DNA of 64,000 nucleotides from the NCBI RefSeq assembly GCF_030035675.1, contig NC_084492.1:28871761-28935760 (forward strand), given 5' to 3'. The notes under the pieces were generated by a model. The model was not told where the DNA came from. It was given only the letters and a program-made list of their open reading frames with translations, and did no database searches. This document shows, one piece after another, positions 49,579 to 64,000 of the stretch. How positions within the stretch are numbered: the first letter of the stretch is position 1; each line of letters begins with the position of its first letter. The position numbers and the translations under genes were made by a program. Source of the stretch: Rhineura floridana (lineage: Eukaryota > Chordata > Lepidosauria > Squamata > Rhineuridae).

Positions 49579-64000
<14,422 letters not shown>

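Overview
This window is vertebrate nuclear DNA, almost certainly from a squamate reptile (lizard or snake). The evidence is the combination of Sauria-type tRNA SINEs with BovB-derived tails, a BovB LINE, several CR1 and L2 lineages, an L1-like element, MIR-type CORE-SINEs and dense palindromic hAT MITEs. I could not narrow it to a family of squamates. Host exons were found by reading splice sites and reading phase directly and comparing with remembered protein families; no database was searched.

Three host genes are present. (1) On the minus strand, about 3.6 to 27.5 kb, lies a spliced gene encoding a divergent relative of nuclear receptor coactivator 5 (NCOA5). It has a CpG-island first exon, ten further exons readable in one continuous phase, the anticodon-binding-like core and a conserved LxxLL box. 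Its 3' end is not resolved and probably lies off the left edge or in an exon I could not recognise. (2) On the plus strand, 30,978 to about 42.6 kb, is complete CNEP1R1 (six coding exons, 125 codons), the regulatory subunit of the CTDNEP1 lipin phosphatase. (3) On the plus strand from 49,579 to the right edge are the first six coding exons of HEATR3, the chaperone and import adaptor for the 5S RNP protein uL18/RPL5. CNEP1R1 and HEATR3 are also adjacent in mammals, so the block is conserved. I do not recall an NCOA5-like gene at this place in mammals, which makes it the most interesting host locus here.

The rest is intron and intergenic DNA filled with transposable elements. The main ones are: a hAT-like element with a perfect 8-bp target duplication (11.3 to 13.0 kb); a 319-bp GC-rich fold-back element with TA duplications (15.5 kb); a 5'-truncated CR1 with a very long open reading frame (19.7 to 22.3 kb); an L2 fragment (29 to 30 kb); a complete-looking 2-kb L1 derivative that carries only ORF1, with a 20-bp target duplication, inside CNEP1R1 intron 2 (33.3 to 35.3 kb); a GC-rich hAT nested in a MITE in CNEP1R1 intron 5; a long hairpin hAT at 43.1 kb; and a BovB nested in an L2 in HEATR3 intron 5. 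No bacterial, viral, CRISPR or rRNA features were seen.
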